Origin: an uncultured Neisseriaceae bacterium
GTDB taxonomy: Bacteria; Pseudomonadota; Gammaproteobacteria; Burkholderiales; UBA11063
Length of the DNA stretch: 17,876 nucleotides
Direction: 5' to 3'
Assembly: GCA_937952895.1 (NCBI GenBank)
Contig: CALFYC010000004.1
Span: 1 to 17,876 of the forward strand
Made by a program: the position numbers and the translations under genes. Positions 1 to 7,790 of this stretch are shown here, in pieces. The stretch's first letter is position 1. The number at the start of each line of letters is the position of its first letter. Under the pieces are notes generated by a model that made no database searches, was not told the origin of the DNA, and saw nothing but the letters and a program-made list of their open reading frames with translations.

Positions 1-96
1 ACATTATTTAAATTACTTTTAGGCAAATTTGATCAATTAAATCCAGCATTAATAATTGTAGCCATTGGCTGTTCTTTTTGGTTTGTAATTAGATAG
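1..96 (+). CDS. C-terminal end of an integral membrane protein, possibly chromate-transporter-like (partial)
   Basis: An open frame enters from the left edge and stops at TAG 94-96, giving 31 residues. It holds a charged loop (LLGKFDQLNP) and then one hydrophobic segment (ALIIVAIGCSFWFVI) ending in Arg. An Asn-Pro-Ala step into a last transmembrane helix at the extreme C terminus recalls ChrA-type chromate transporters, but 31 residues cannot settle the family. The gene converges on the mtnA remnant that begins 35 bases further on. No terminator hairpin is visible between them. That this is the end of a membrane protein is fairly likely; the transporter name is a guess. Confidence 0.45.
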   Translation, partial: TLFKLLLGKFDQLNPALIIVAIGCSFWFVIR

Positions 97-131
97 TAGG
101 ATTAATCAATTTACCTTTAATATTATCTTCG

Positions 132-600
132 TTATAAATAATCACATGATTGGCAAAAAAACGAAGTAATTAATTCTTTGGAAGTAATATCAAATGAGGG
201 ATTAAAACAGGATAATTATCTGGTGCCCTTTAGAATTTATCTCTTGTGAATTTCGCTCTTCAACTATAATATCTTAGCCTGTTTTTGTATTTAAATAAAA
301 TTTGGTATGGGGTGTTGCAATATAAAAATGCTATTTTATGATAATTAGCTAAAATCGCTAATGAATAAGTTCCAATTTTATTCGCGTTACGATCATTTAG
401 AGCCATTAATCTGCTTCCGTAACCACAAAATCACCAACCATTCGCCATCACCGATGGCTACTATATTGCCAGAAATTAAATTAAAAGGAATATTATATTC
501 ATTATACTTTCGTTAACTTATTCTGGATAAATCAATAAGAGTATAAATCTGTAATATCTCACCTTCAATTAATTACCCTTGTCGCATCTATTTTACAAAT
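132..600 (-). pseudogene. mtnA: Remnant of methylthioribose-1-phosphate isomerase (frameshifted and truncated)
   Basis: Reading the minus strand in shifting frames recovers the C-terminal half of MtnA, the methionine-salvage isomerase of the eIF-2B-like family. From about 510 downward one sees YNEYNIPFNLISGNI, then VGDFVVTEADR (family DAVIVGADRIA), then ANKIGTYSLAILANYHKI (family ANKIGTYxLAxxAKxHxIPF). After a frameshift near 330 comes YIATPHTKF and VEERNSQEIN. After a further shift comes NPSFDITSKELITSFF, matching the family NPAFDVTP signature, ending at TAA (132-134). At least two frameshifts and several in-frame stops are present. The N-terminal half is missing, and recognisable homology fades near 600. 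The upper boundary is approximate. Identification rests on several collinear family motifs. Confidence 0.8.
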
Positions 601-654
601 TATGATAGATATTAGATATATTTAATTGATCCAATTAAGTTTAAGAAAATATGA

Positions 655-744
655 TATAATTTTTAAACTATTATAATTCATCAAGCATTTTCCTTTTATA
701 ATAAATATTGTAATTTCAAAGACTTATTTCATAGGACTTTTAAA
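655..744 (+). promoter_or_regulatory. Leader of the RCC1-repeat lipoprotein with several TATAAT hexamers and the SD deciding a GTG start
   Basis: Three perfect TATAAT hexamers lie at 655-660, 672-677 and 697-702 in an extremely AT-rich stretch. None has a convincing -35 partner, so the actual promoter cannot be chosen by eye. AGGAC at 733-737, seven bases before GTG at 745, acts as the ribosome binding site and supports the GTG start, which is followed at once by a signal peptide. Confidence 0.35.
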
Positions 745-3012
745 GTGAAAATTAAAAACACAGCATTAATAATTATATTTTTGGTTTACTGTCTCATTAT
801 AACAGGATGTAATTCTGGTATTCAGCAAACGCAAAATGTCAACCAACCAGTAAATCTAACATTTAATGAATCATCTAACTCCCTAATGAATAGTGGAGAC
901 AATGGATTAAATTGGCAAAAAAGCGTTACATCGGGTGGAACATTATTCGATGTCAGACATAACCAAATTAGCGTAACATCATATGGTGTACATCAACGTT
1001 GCATTAATCAATTTGGTGGTTTTCCTATAGTTACTGCAGGAAGTTTTGGTAGTGGAGTTATGGCACTTAACTCTATAGGTCAAAAATTTATTGTCAATAT
1101 TGGTAGAACAAGAAGCTCTTGCACCAAAGGTCCAATCCAATTTAGTGGAAATTCTTTTACGGAAAACAACCGTCCAGACTCTGTTGCTATTCAAGACCCG
1201 ATGGATTCAGAAAGCCCTGCCATGGTCACTCCAGCTAATGGAAGACTTTACATATCAAGTGCAATAGAATCATCAAGTCCAACAAATGTTTTTGCACCAG
1301 CTAACGTATATATCACTGATGTAATATATCTTCATGAGAGAAGAACTTTTTATGCAGTTGGTAATTATTTAGAGTATGGTCAAAGAACTTATGCGGTATA
1401 CACGTCATCAGATGGTGGACGCACTTGGAATTTGGCGCGTAGATTTAACCCTACAAATTTAAGTGTTATATATAATCAAATTAGATATAACGCAGCAAAT
1501 AATCAGTTCGAATTTTTTAATGCCAACGATAATACTTCGAGCTTTGCAACAATTATATCTATATCCGTAGAATCTAATAATTGGCATGAGGAGTCTACAG
1601 AATTATCAGGAAATATTCAAAATATATCCTATGGAAATAATGTCAGTATTGCAGTTGGAAATAATGGACAAATTATACGTTCTCAAAATAATGGTGCAAC
1701 ATGGGAGTTAATTAAATATGACTCGAAAAATATAAACACACTTTATGACGTATCTTTTACAAATGGAATATTCCTCATCAGTGGACTTAACAATGAAGGC
1801 AATTTCATATCTCTCACTTCAGAATCTGGTGATGTTTTTACCACTACAGATATTCCATATTTTTCAACTATGTCTTCAGGTTATGATTTTAACTGTGGAA
1901 TAGATTCGCTTACTCAGGCATTATTTTGCTGGGGGTCAGGTTATAATTCCAAATTAGGCTATGGTAGTAGTGAGGATATTCTATTACCTAAGCATATTCT
2001 AAGCAATAGTAGCTTCAACACTGTATCAGCAGGGGGCAATCATGCTTGTGCACTTGATGCAAATAAACAAATATCATGCTGGGGAGATAATACTTATGGA
2101 CAGTTAGGTAATCCTAATAATAAGCAACCTTCAGTGCCTACGTTGGTAACACAGTTTCCCGATTTGATTTATAACCAAGTAACACTAGGTAAACAACATA
2201 GTTGTGCTTTAGGTTTAGATATTAAGAGTAAAAATATTAATAAAATATTATGCTGGGGTGATAACACTAAAGGTCAACTTGGGATTGATGATTCAATCAC
2301 AAAATCATCGGTTCCTGAAGAAATAACAGGATTATCATCAACTAACTTTGTTCAAGTAGCTGCTACTTATTATAATACCTGTGTCATAACGAACAAGAGG
2401 AAAGTTTACTGCTGGGGAGATAATTCCTATGGTCAGCTTGGCCTTGGCAAGACAAAGTATACCACTTACTATAGACCAGAAAAACTTGCTAAATCATTTA
2501 GTTTTATTTCATCGGGTCCAAGTGAACATGTTTGTGCTTTAGATGAATCAGGAACTGCTTATTGCTGGGGTAGAAATGATACGGGCCAACTTGGAGTGAA
2601 TAACACCGAGGATCAGAATAAACCGATTCCAGTTGCTACCAATCTTCAATTTTATACAATAGGAACTGGTGGTGGGCACACTTGTGCAATTAGTAAAGCA
2701 TATGATCTTTATTGCTGGGGTGATAATAGATTGGGGCAATTAGGCAATGGCGAATCAAGTTCAATTCCAATATTAGTCCCCACTAACCATGTGATTATCC
2801 CAGATCAATCTGGCCAAGATGTAAAATGGGCAAGTGTTTCTATGGGCTACAATCATACTTGTGGCACTACTTTTAACGGTAAAAACTATTGCTGGGGTGA
2901 TAATTATAATGGTCAAGTAGGAGATAATTCTAGAATTGAAAGAAACTCTCCAACATGGATTAATTCTAATACAGAGAGTGAAACTGAGCAATTTATCAAT
3001 GGTCTAGACTAG
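745..3012 (+). CDS. Lipoprotein with N-terminal Asp-box (BNR) propeller and C-terminal seven-repeat RCC1 propeller
   Basis: The protein has 755 residues and starts at GTG. Residues 1-21 are a hydrophobic signal with lipobox ITGC, so Cys22 should be lipidated, followed by Asn-Ser-Gly. Residues of about 60-375 contain Asp-box-like turns SSDGGRTW (about 221-228) and SQNNGATW (about 313-320), typical of sialidase/YCF48-like propellers. From about 376 to 740 come seven RCC1 repeats marked by Cys-Trp-Gly at residues 395, 445, 503, 556, 607, 657 and 716, most followed by GQLG-type turns. Seven is the blade number of a complete RCC1 propeller. In most repeats a second cysteine lies about 13-20 residues before CWG (CALD, CVIT, CAIS), which suggests one disulfide per blade and fits an extracytoplasmic site. 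The fold assignment is firm, but the ligand or partner is unknown. Bacterial RCC1 proteins include secreted effectors and surface proteins; this one appears to be membrane-anchored instead. Confidence 0.93.
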   Translation: MKIKNTALIIIFLVYCLIITGCNSGIQQTQNVNQPVNLTFNESSNSLMNSGDNGLNWQKSVTSGGTLFDVRHNQISVTSYGVHQRCINQFGGFPIVTAGSFGSGVMALNSIGQKFIVNIGRTRSSCTKGPIQFSGNSFTENNRPDSVAIQDPMDSESPAMVTPANGRLYISSAIESSSPTNVFAPANVYITDVIYLHERRTFYAVGNYLEYGQRTYAVYTSSDGGRTWNLARRFNPTNLSVIYNQIRYNAANNQFEFFNANDNTSSFATIISISVESNNWHEESTELSGNIQNISYGNNVSIAVGNNGQIIRSQNNGATWELIKYDSKNINTLYDVSFTNGIFLISGLNNEGNFISLTSESGDVFTTTDIPYFSTMSSGYDFNCGIDSLTQALFCWGSGYNSKLGYGSSEDILLPKHILSNSSFNTVSAGGNHACALDANKQISCWGDNTYGQLGNPNNKQPSVPTLVTQFPDLIYNQVTLGKQHSCALGLDIKSKNINKILCWGDNTKGQLGIDDSITKSSVPEEITGLSSTNFVQVAATYYNTCVITNKRKVYCWGDNSYGQLGLGKTKYTTYYRPEKLAKSFSFISSGPSEHVCALDESGTAYCWGRNDTGQLGVNNTEDQNKPIPVATNLQFYTIGTGGGHTCAISKAYDLYCWGDNRLGQLGNGESSSIPILVPTNHVIIPDQSGQDVKWASVSMGYNHTCGTTFNGKNYCWGDNYNGQVGDNSRIERNSPTWINSNTESETEQFINGLD

Positions 3013-3044
3013 AATAGACATTTTAAAAGTGTTAAAATCTAGTC
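3007..3044 (+). terminator. Possible terminator hairpin after the RCC1 lipoprotein
   Basis: The outer arms GACTAG (3007-3012) and CTAGTC (3039-3044) enclose an inner stem ATTTTAA (3020-3026) / TTAAAAT (3032-3038) with a five-base loop. There is a seven-base bulge on the left arm. The structure includes the stop codon. It is not followed by a clear T-run, so the terminator call is weak. Confidence 0.3.
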
Positions 3045-3179
3045 AGGATCTTTAATAAATTTTGTGCTCACCTAATTTAACCAGAATTTAGCTCCGTTCT
3101 TTTGTGAAATTCATAAATCTAATAACTCATCAATGCGATCATTATGAATTACTAGAGCTAAATATATGACCTTATTAAT

Positions 3180-3530
3180 TATGGAGGTAATTTATTGAAT
3201 TTTAAACTCATATAATCTAAATATAAATAATTTCCTTACAAACTCATCTTATCATGGTTGGGTGGAATAGTCTAATTTTAAATCATCATTTTAGAATTGG
3301 TAGTGGACCATTAGAAATATAAGGCTGTGATTTTATTTTAATTAGTGGTGAAGATAAGTTAGGTTATTCTTGTACCAAGTAAGAAAATCATCAAATAAGG
3401 CAAGTTTATCAAAGCACTACTTAAACACAACTATATAAGTATATACTGAATTAGCTAGTTTAGGACGTAAGATGAATCATCTTAAATAAAATGATTCATC
3501 TTACAGCTGATTTATCATTATTACAATTAT
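3180..3530 (+). pseudogene. Decayed partial copy of the thiolase-like gene found at 4256
   Basis: This stretch aligns with about 4319-4700 of the intact thiolase-like gene. The clearest blocks are AATCATCATTTTAGAA (from about 3281), GGACCATTAGA, ATTAGTGGTGAAGA-AAGTTA (from about 3341) and AGCTAGTTTA followed by GTAAGATGAATCAT (3467-3480). In frame it reads ISGEDKL, as the intact protein does at residues 88-93, then meets TAA within nine codons; further stops and frameshifts lie upstream. Thirty bases (ten codons) are missing between two ATTAGA repeats, and the segment after 3480 has been rewritten into a palindrome. Neither a proper start nor the C-terminal two thirds remain. Homology is weak before about 3220 and after 3530, so both ends are approximate. 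Confidence 0.82.
3467..3504. repeat. Perfect 14-bp inverted repeat inside the decayed thiolase copy
   Basis: GTAAGATGAATCAT (3467-3480) and ATGATTCATCTTAC (3491-3504) are exact reverse complements around a ten-base loop. The left arm matches the intact thiolase gene (about 4633-4646). The right arm replaces unrelated coding sequence there, while homology resumes after it with AGCTGATTTAT. Confidence 0.85.
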
Positions 3531-3578
3531 TGCATCTAACCTATAAAACGCAATAATATTATTTTTCTATAGCTTTTA

Positions 3579-3974
3579 CTAATGATTGCATGATAAATCT
3601 TCGTAATGCCCAGTTGACCCATCACTAAATAATGTATTACTTAGTTTATTTGAGTGAACTACACCATAGAAGCCAAGGTAAGTTTCATTAGAAAACTCTG
3701 CTGAAATAAAAGCTTTTCCATTTGGATCCATAGGGTCAGATTGAGGTTCTCCTTGATCGGCAATTGCACCATTTACAGGAATAGGATCTGTCTGACCTTC
3801 CCAACCAAACGAATGTAAACCCAATATATCTTTATCAGTACAATTTACATATACATGACACTCATCATTTCCATAATTTTTATTCTTACATAACTTATAA
3901 ACCTCATTAGTTGCATGAGCCGTATTTAAAATTATTGCTAAAGAACATATTTTAAGAATTAAATTTTTTTTCAT
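3579..3974 (-). CDS. Small secreted cysteine-containing protein of unknown function
   Basis: The protein has 131 residues. MKKNLILKICSLAIILNTAHA is a classic type I signal peptide with AHA before a predicted cleavage at 21/22, so the mature chain should be about 110 residues in the periplasm or outside the cell. It has four cysteines (29, 39, 45, 129) that could form two disulfides, is acidic, and is rich in Gly, Asp and Asn. There are no repeats and no catalytic motif I recognise. The start is firm: TTGGAGG sits just upstream (about 3979-3985). It is a lone gene between the decayed and intact thiolase copies. I do not recognise the family. Confidence 0.75.
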   Translation of the reverse strand: MKKNLILKICSLAIILNTAHATNEVYKLCKNKNYGNDECHVYVNCTDKDILGLHSFGWEGQTDPIPVNGAIADQGEPQSDPMDPNGKAFISAEFSNETYLGFYGVVHSNKLSNTLFSDGSTGHYEDLSCNH

Positions 3975-4033
3975 TTTACCTCCAAGTAAAAATTTTTATT
4001 GTTAATCAGATAAACTTTTATGTATATTATTTA

Positions 4034-4063
4034 ATTTTAACATATTAAGAGCATTATCATCAA
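4034..4063 (-). promoter_or_regulatory. Candidate sigma-70 promoter for the small secreted protein
   Basis: On the minus strand TTGATG (4058-4063) and TAAAAT (4034-4039) are separated by 18 bases. The -10 lies 60 bases before the ATG at 3974. The hexamers match the consensus at four and five positions. The -35 is 15 bases from the edge of the MITE at 4078. Confidence 0.42.
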
Positions 4064-4077
4064 GTAAAATTAGATTA

Positions 4078-4146
4078 GGTAGTGTCTCAGTTTGAATAAT
4101 AATCCTTTGATAATAGAATATAGATTTTTGAAACTGAGACACTACC
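4078..4146. mobile_element. 69-bp miniature inverted-repeat element, copy 1
   Basis: The element has perfect 16-bp terminal inverted repeats, GGTAGTGTCTCAGTTT at 4078-4093 and its reverse complement at 4131-4146, around a 37-bp AT-rich core. A second copy in opposite orientation lies at 17130-17198. Both are 69 bp, and 63 of 69 positions agree after reverse complementing. It is far too short to encode a transposase, so it would need to be mobilised in trans. No obvious target-site duplication flanks it. The parent insertion sequence is not in the window. Confidence 0.85.
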
Positions 4147-4255
4147 CACATTAATCCACCATTTATAAAATATATCTGCTACAATCTAGGCACTAATATT
4201 TTAATTAAATTATGCAGTATAGACAAGTCTCACAGAACAAAAAGTACAACCTATT

Positions 4256-5323
4256 ATGACAATACTTAAAAATATTTTTATTATCGCCGCCCAAGGAACC
4301 ATTGATAATGAGATTCTTTATGGTGAAGTTGATCAATTAAGAATAAAAGCTAAGCAATTAGGTTTAACAGAAATTTCCCTACAAATTGACCCTCTCAGAG
4401 TTGGTTGGGATACTCCGATTTTAAATCATCATTTTAGAAGTGGTAATGGACCATTAGAGGCAATAGGAAAAGGAATCGAACTATTAGAAACTGGATTATG
4501 TGATTTTGTTGTAATTAGTGGTGAAGACAAGTTACGTTCTTCTTATACAAAAGAAGAACGTAATCAAATGATGCAAATCTATCAAAATACTTCTTTAACA
4601 GAACTATATACAAAATTAGCTAGTTTATGGTGTAAGATGAATCATCTAAGCCATGATGATTTTATTTTATTAGCTGATTTATTATTTCAAAACTATTATC
4701 GCTCATATAGTAATTATTATTCAAAAACTCAACACCCTGATTCTAAATGGTTTAACTTCATTACCAAATTATTCAGAGGAGTAGACTGCGCTAATCCATT
4801 AGCGGATTTCAGTGGTATGCTAATTCTTGCGAACAATAATACAATCAATAAATTAGGATTATCTTGTAGATCTTGCATAAAAATCAAAGGGTTTTCAACT
4901 CAAACAATTGATGAACCTAATATCAATAAAATAGTTTCCTATGAACATCTTCATCTAGCCTATACAAAAGCATGCAATATTGCAAAATTAGATTTTTTAA
5001 ATTTATTTCTAAAAAAGAAAGCCTATCTCGAAATTTATACATGTTTTCCAATAGTTCCTTTAGCATTTTTATTTAGACTAAATTTTACTTGTGACCTTCA
5101 AAGCACAATTGATTTACTAGCTAATTACCCAATTACCCTAGCCGGAGGAATGAATTTAGCTAAAGCACCTTGGAATAATCCCGTATTAGTTACTATTATT
5201 CGTATTTATCATCAATTAAAACAACCCAATTCATTAAATTTTGCAGGCATTCATAGTAATGGTGGCTTGGGCGAAAAACAAGGATTTTTAATATTAGAAG
5301 CTTTAGAGGAAAATTATAAATGA
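4256..5323 (+). CDS. Atypical thiolase-fold protein coupled to FadE
   Basis: The protein has 355 residues with thiolase-superfamily features: IIAAQGT near the N terminus, SGNGPLEAIGKGIELLETG (62-80) where thiolases have CxSG plus a helix, DFVVISGEDKL (83-93, thiolase VVxAGGxExM), and near the C terminus AGGMNLAKAPWNN (296-308) and HSNGGLGEK (333-341), resembling the GGxxNNYxxHAI and ANGGxxxKH blocks of one atypical acetyl-CoA acetyltransferase group. The usual nucleophilic Cys is absent (Arg61-Ser62-Gly63), the NNYxxHAI His is replaced by Val, and the terminal KH reads KQ. It may be an inactive subunit or use different chemistry. It is shorter than typical thiolases (about 390-430 residues). 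Its stop overlaps the fadE start by four bases (ATGA), so the two are probably translated together in fatty-acid oxidation. No strong Shine-Dalgarno precedes the ATG. Confidence 0.85.
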   Translation: MTILKNIFIIAAQGTIDNEILYGEVDQLRIKAKQLGLTEISLQIDPLRVGWDTPILNHHFRSGNGPLEAIGKGIELLETGLCDFVVISGEDKLRSSYTKEERNQMMQIYQNTSLTELYTKLASLWCKMNHLSHDDFILLADLLFQNYYRSYSNYYSKTQHPDSKWFNFITKLFRGVDCANPLADFSGMLILANNNTINKLGLSCRSCIKIKGFSTQTIDEPNINKIVSYEHLHLAYTKACNIAKLDFLNLFLKKKAYLEIYTCFPIVPLAFLFRLNFTCDLQSTIDLLANYPITLAGGMNLAKAPWNNPVLVTIIRIYHQLKQPNSLNFAGIHSNGGLGEKQGFLILEALEENYK

Positions 5324-7725
5324 TTCTAATAACCATATTGTTTCTCATTTTAAATTGGGGAGTTATTTATTTTTTACCAAAAAAAATTCCCTGGTTATTG
5401 ATAAATTATAGCTTAATTGGCCTTAGTTATTATTTCGGTTTAATTCAAGATATTACAGCTCTTATCTATATATTGATTTGGCTTTTTATAGGAATTATTT
5501 TAATTATTGCGCCAATTAGAAAAAAATTAATCACTAAATATCTTATGTTCTGGTTTAGTAATCGTATACCTAAATTATCCAAAACTGAAACAGAAGCCCT
5601 TAGTGCTGGTGATTTTTGGATGGAAGCTTCAGTTTTTCAAGGAAAACCTGATTGGAAATCGCTTAATCAATTAAAAATAAATGATTTAACACCTGAAGAA
5701 AAATCCTTTTTAGATAATGAAACCAATATTCTTTGTAGTTTAATTAATGATTGGGAAGTAATTCATAAAGATCATAATTTATCTGTTGATGCCTGGCAAT
5801 ATATTAAGAATAAAGGGTTTTGTGGTTTAACTATTGCTCGAGAATTTGGTGGAAAAGGTTTTTCTGCTAGTGCTATTTCTGCCATTGTTCAAAAAATTGC
5901 AAGTAATAGTTTTACTGCTGGGGTTACGGTTATGGTACCAAATTCATTGGGTTTAGGAGAGCTATTTTCTCATTTTGGCACCAATGAACAAAAACATATG
6001 TTTTTACCAGACCTGGCAACAGGTAAACATATTGCTTGCTTTGCATTAACAGGTCCCGAAACTGGCAGTGATGCATCAAGTATTCCAGATATTGGCAAAG
6101 TTTGCTATAGTGAATTTATGGGTCAACAAACTTTAGGTATTAAAATAAATTTTAATAAACGCTATATTACTTTGGCACCAATTGCAACATTAGTAGGTCT
6201 TGCATTTAAATTAGTCGACCCAGATAATTTATTGAAAGGTAATGGGCATGAAGGAATCACATGCTGTTATATTCCACGCGATCATCCTGGATTAATTATT
6301 GGCAATCGCCACTATCCATGTGGAATGCCAATCATGAATGGTCCTTTAAAAGGTGAAAATGTATTTATCCCAATTGAATGGATAATTGGTGGTCAAAAAA
6401 TGGCCGGACAAGGATGGTCAATTTTAATGAGTGCATTATCAACGGGTCGAGCAATTTCACTCCCGGCAATTAGTCAAGGAATTACAACAACTCATTACTT
6501 AACTAGTAGTGCTTACTCATTAATTCGTCATCAATTTGGACAATCAATTGTTAAATTTGAAGGGATTGAAGCCACTCTTGCCCAAATTGGTGGGCTTACT
6601 TATTTAGCCGAATCAGCAAGAATTTTAACTTGTGCTGCAATTGATAATGGCAGGAAACCTTCAGTTGCATCAGCTATTACAAAATATCATAATACTGAGA
6701 TTGGACGAATAGTTGTTAATCTTGCACTAGATATTCATGGTGGACGTGGAGTCATGGATGGTCCAAGTAATTACTTAACAGGGCATTATCGCGGCTTATT
6801 AATCTCAATTACTGGAGAAGGAGCTAACATAATGACTAGAAGCTTGATCATTTATGGTCAGGCAATGACACGATGTCATTTATATTTACCTAAACTAATG
6901 CAAGCAATTACAGATAATGATTTACACAATTTTGATCGTGCATTGAGACATAATATAGGTCATAGTTTAAATAATCTAGCCAGATCTACTTGGTTGCTAA
7001 TATCCAAGGGAATTTTAAATATAAATTTACCAAAAACTAATTTAACTAAATATATCCGTACTATAAATTGTTTAAGTGCGAATTTTGCTGTTATAAGTGA
7101 TATTTCTATTTTATTTTTTGGAGGAAAATTAAAGCAAAAGGAAAGAATTTCAGGAGCACTTGCTGATATGCTAAGCTATTTATATTTAAGTCTTGCTGTT
7201 ATAAAATATAACTCACGTAACAACGCATCAATTAATGAGTCAAATCATGCAAAATGGGCTCTTGAATTTAGTATATATAAATTCCAAGAAGCATATTTCG
7301 AAGTGTTAACTAATTTTCCAAATCGATATATCGCATTTATACTTAAAATTATCGCATTTCCTTTTGGTCGAAAATTCAATAAACCTAGTCATATATTAGA
7401 TTCTCAACTTGCCACCAATATGCAAGAAATTTCTAATTTAAGAAATATTTTTAAACAACAAATTTATATTAAAGATAATATAAAATCTTTAGAAGAAGCT
7501 TTTTTAGCAAAGCACCAAATACAAATAGTGCAACAAAAATTAGACTTGGCTATTAAAGCGAAAAAAATTAATCGTAAAGTTCCAATACCAGAACAGATTG
7601 AAAAAGCATTATTCCAAAATATAATTACTAAAGAAGATGCTTCTTTATATTTAGAATTTTGGAATAAATATTGGCAAGCAATTGCTGTTGATGTATTCGA
7701 TTATACGTTATGTAATATGCAATAA
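5320..7725 (+). CDS. fadE: FadE-type membrane acyl-CoA dehydrogenase
   Basis: The protein has 801 residues, close to the 814 of E. coli FadE. It should catalyse the FAD-dependent first oxidation of acyl-CoA to trans-2-enoyl-CoA in beta-oxidation. Three hydrophobic segments (about 1-19, 25-42, 47-66) anchor it in the inner membrane. The dehydrogenase region follows: REFGGKGFSA, ALTGPETGSD (242-251, flavin/substrate loop), MNGPLKGENVFIP, GRAISLPAISQG, IRHQFGQSI, HGGRGVMDGPSNYL, and TGEGANIMTRSLIIYGQ (498-514). Glu500 in that last motif is the expected catalytic base. The remaining 290 residues form the helical C-terminal domain (DUF1974) specific to FadE. The start ATG overlaps the stop of the upstream thiolase-like gene. 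No frameshift or truncation is seen. Confidence 0.95.
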   Translation: MILITILFLILNWGVIYFLPKKIPWLLINYSLIGLSYYFGLIQDITALIYILIWLFIGIILIIAPIRKKLITKYLMFWFSNRIPKLSKTETEALSAGDFWMEASVFQGKPDWKSLNQLKINDLTPEEKSFLDNETNILCSLINDWEVIHKDHNLSVDAWQYIKNKGFCGLTIAREFGGKGFSASAISAIVQKIASNSFTAGVTVMVPNSLGLGELFSHFGTNEQKHMFLPDLATGKHIACFALTGPETGSDASSIPDIGKVCYSEFMGQQTLGIKINFNKRYITLAPIATLVGLAFKLVDPDNLLKGNGHEGITCCYIPRDHPGLIIGNRHYPCGMPIMNGPLKGENVFIPIEWIIGGQKMAGQGWSILMSALSTGRAISLPAISQGITTTHYLTSSAYSLIRHQFGQSIVKFEGIEATLAQIGGLTYLAESARILTCAAIDNGRKPSVASAITKYHNTEIGRIVVNLALDIHGGRGVMDGPSNYLTGHYRGLLISITGEGANIMTRSLIIYGQAMTRCHLYLPKLMQAITDNDLHNFDRALRHNIGHSLNNLARSTWLLISKGILNINLPKTNLTKYIRTINCLSANFAVISDISILFFGGKLKQKERISGALADMLSYLYLSLAVIKYNSRNNASINESNHAKWALEFSIYKFQEAYFEVLTNFPNRYIAFILKIIAFPFGRKFNKPSHILDSQLATNMQEISNLRNIFKQQIYIKDNIKSLEEAFLAKHQIQIVQQKLDLAIKAKKINRKVPIPEQIEKALFQNIITKEDASLYLEFWNKYWQAIAVDVFDYTLCNMQ

Positions 7726-7732
7726 AGAAATA

Positions 7733-7770
7733 ATAAACCCAGCTAATTATTTATTAATTGCCAGGTTTAT
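7733..7770. terminator. Hairpin between the convergent fadE and lipoprotein genes, probably bidirectional terminator
   Basis: ATAAACC (7733-7739) pairs with GGTTTAT (7764-7770), and the interior GCTAAT and ATTAATTGC can extend the stem imperfectly. It lies 8 bases after the fadE stop and 20 bases before the end of the convergent gene. It is AT-rich without a long T-run. Confidence 0.55.
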
Positions 7771-7790
7771 CATATTTAATACAAAATAAA

